Shown here: piece after piece, positions 4,843 to 6,032 of the stretch | Numbering within the stretch: position 1 is the first letter of the stretch | How the letters are laid out: each line of letters starts with the position of its first letter | Source: Scatosoma sp045128175 | Lineage (GTDB): Bacteria > Bacillota > Clostridia > Christensenellales > Borkfalkiaceae | Assembly: GCA_045128175.1 (NCBI GenBank) | Contig: JBGVRF010000087.1 | Span: 1-6,032, forward strand | Direction: 5' to 3' | DNA length: 6,032 bases | Translations under genes and position numbers: made by a program | The notes under the pieces: model-generated | Databases searched by the model: none | What the model saw: the letters and a program-made list of their open reading frames with translations, nothing else | What the model was told of the DNA's origin: nothing

Positions 4843-6032
4843 TCAGGAGTTCTTATTCAGCAAATCTGCAATAGACACGCCGCCAAAACCGCCTTCGTTC
4901 CATTCGGTAACTTCATCGGCGGGCTTCTGAGCTCTGGGCTTTCTTACTTTTTCTTTACCTTCACCATCTTCAGCTTTCTGCGCTCTGGGTTTTCTTTCAA
5001 CGTTCTCGGGTTTGGGTTCAAGAGCTTTGATAGAAAGAGTCATCTTCTTTTCCGCGCAATCGAGCTTCAAGATCTTAGCGTCAATTTCTTGACCGATCGT
5101 AAGAGCCGTCGTGGGATTCTCCAAGAATTCGTGAGAAATCTGAGAAACGTGAACAAGACCGTCGATTCCCTTTTCAACTTCAACAAATGCGCCAAAAGGA
5201 ACGATTCTTACCACTTTACCGTGAATAACATCGCCTTCTGCGTATTTCTCGGCTGCAAGATCCCAAGGCTGTGCTTGCAACTGCTTATAACCGATAGAAA
5301 CCTTCTTAGCTTCTTCATCGATCTTAAGTACTTTAAAGTCGTACTTCTTACCGATTTCAAGTACGTCGGTTACAGCTTTAACACCTGTCCAAGAAAGATC
5401 AGAAATATGCGCAAGACAATCGAATCCGTTAACGGATACGAATGCACCAAAAGACGTTACTCTTTCAACTTTACCTTCTACCACGTCGTCAACGTGAATA
5501 GACGCGAAGAATTCAGCTTCTTTTGCTGCCTTTGCAGCTTCTCTTGCAGCCTTTTCTTCTTCGATGATGACACGCTGAGAAGCAATAATTTCTTTTCTTC
5601 TCTCGGTCTTGAGCTCGATAAGTCTCAGACGCAGTTTCTTGCCTACGTATTTATCGAGTTCTTTTACGTAACCCGAACGAATTTCACGAGCGGGCACGAA
5701 CACCGTATAAGAACCGAGTTCCGAGGTCAAGCCCCCCTTGTTGAATCCCGTACATACGACTTCAAAATCCTTGCCTGCCTGAATATCAGCCAGCATTGCT
5801 TCCTCTTCTTTGACCTTTTTGATCTGCTTTTGAGAAAGCTTAACAGGATTGATCGCAACAACCATAAGTTCGATCTCTTCGCCAAGCTTCGAGTTGAACT
5901 CATCTTTGTTGTAGACTTCGCAATCCACTTCGTCTTTGTCGAGCATGATTTCTTTCTTCGTGTTAGGAAGTAACACTGCAACACCTGTGTCATCTGCCGA
6001 CGAAATCGTAGCCGTAATCAACTGTCCTTTTT
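4843..6032 (-). CDS. S1 RNA-binding-domain protein (RpsA-like), probably 5'-partial
   Basis: RNA-binding protein of the ribosomal S1 type, expected to act in the cytoplasm on mRNA or the ribosome. Numbered from the first possible start, TTG at 6021, 392 residues are visible with four S1 repeats. A divergent repeat covers about 1-60, a second about 83-150, and two typical repeats follow: 176-247 (VEGKVERVTSFGAFV, then CLAHISDLS) and 264-333 (IHGKVVRIVPFGAFVEV, then GLVHVSQIS). Charged helical linkers (KQIKKVKEEEAM; EEEKAAREAAKAAKEAEFF) separate the first three. The tail (335-392) is charged and carries RKPRAQK twice (343-349 and 360-366), ending NEGGFGGVSIADLLNKNS. The frame is open to the edge (preceding residues KGQ), and the first S1 strand seems to begin there. 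AAGGA upstream of the TTG has only about 3 nt spacing, so the real start is probably beyond 6032. In many Clostridia an S1 region is fused to IspH; whether that holds here cannot be seen. I therefore give no symbol. Confidence 0.88.
   Translation of the reverse strand, partial: KGQLITATISSADDTGVAVLLPNTKKEIMLDKDEVDCEVYNKDEFNSKLGEEIELMVVAINPVKLSQKQIKKVKEEEAMLADIQAGKDFEVVCTGFNKGGLTSELGSYTVFVPAREIRSGYVKELDKYVGKKLRLRLIELKTERRKEIIASQRVIIEEEKAAREAAKAAKEAEFFASIHVDDVVEGKVERVTSFGAFVSVNGFDCLAHISDLSWTGVKAVTDVLEIGKKYDFKVLKIDEEAKKVSIGYKQLQAQPWDLAAEKYAEGDVIHGKVVRIVPFGAFVEVEKGIDGLVHVSQISHEFLENPTTALTIGQEIDAKILKLDCAEKKMTLSIKALEPKPENVERKPRAQKAEDGEGKEKVRKPRAQKPADEVTEWNEGGFGGVSIADLLNKNS

Noticed and set aside
5089..5973. 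Long open frame on the plus strand (294 codons) opposite the S1-domain gene
   Set aside because: It lies wholly antisense to a gene with clear S1 repeats. Its composition (Phe-, Cys-, Asn- and Arg-rich) is typical of a shadow frame, and no family is recognisable.

Overview
The window reads as ordinary chromosome from an endospore-forming Firmicute, most likely a member of Clostridia. The evidence is a spoIIIA operon in canonical order, a clostridial-type HtpG, a multi-S1-domain protein, purine-rich Shine-Dalgarno sequences, moderately AT-rich DNA and U-tailed hairpin terminators. I cannot name the genus. All seven genes lie on the minus strand, so transcription runs from high to low coordinates, and coding density is high. 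There is no RNA gene, mobile element, CRISPR array or gene-free stretch over 300 bases.

Right part (about 6032-4771): the 3' part of a protein with four S1 RNA-binding repeats and a basic, repeated C-terminal tail. Its 5' end is probably outside the window. It ends at a perfect 16-bp hairpin terminator. Middle (4770-2841): htpG (Hsp90 chaperone) with its own leader and Shine-Dalgarno sequence, closed by a second hairpin terminator. htpG is therefore probably a single-gene unit.

Left part (2840-1): a promoter-like region, then spoIIIAA, spoIIIAB, spoIIIAC, spoIIIAD and the first 271 codons of spoIIIAE, tightly packed with 8-bp and 4-bp overlaps and gaps of 13 and 32 bp. In known spore-formers these genes encode the mother-cell half of the SpoIIIA-SpoIIQ 'feeding tube' between mother cell and forespore. 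AA is the secretion-type ATPase, AB is GspF-like, and AC, AD and AE are polytopic membrane components. AF, AG and AH would be expected beyond position 1.

I did not find a previously undescribed system. The most interesting local signal is a sigma-E-like -10 box (CATATAAT) only 7 nt from the spoIIIAA start codon, with no Shine-Dalgarno sequence. This suggests that the operon mRNA may be leaderless. Secondary points are a slippage-prone A6T6A9 tract opening spoIIIAE, lineage-specific changes in the HtpG nucleotide-pocket motifs, and the unresolved N-terminus of the S1 protein (free-standing or fused to IspH).
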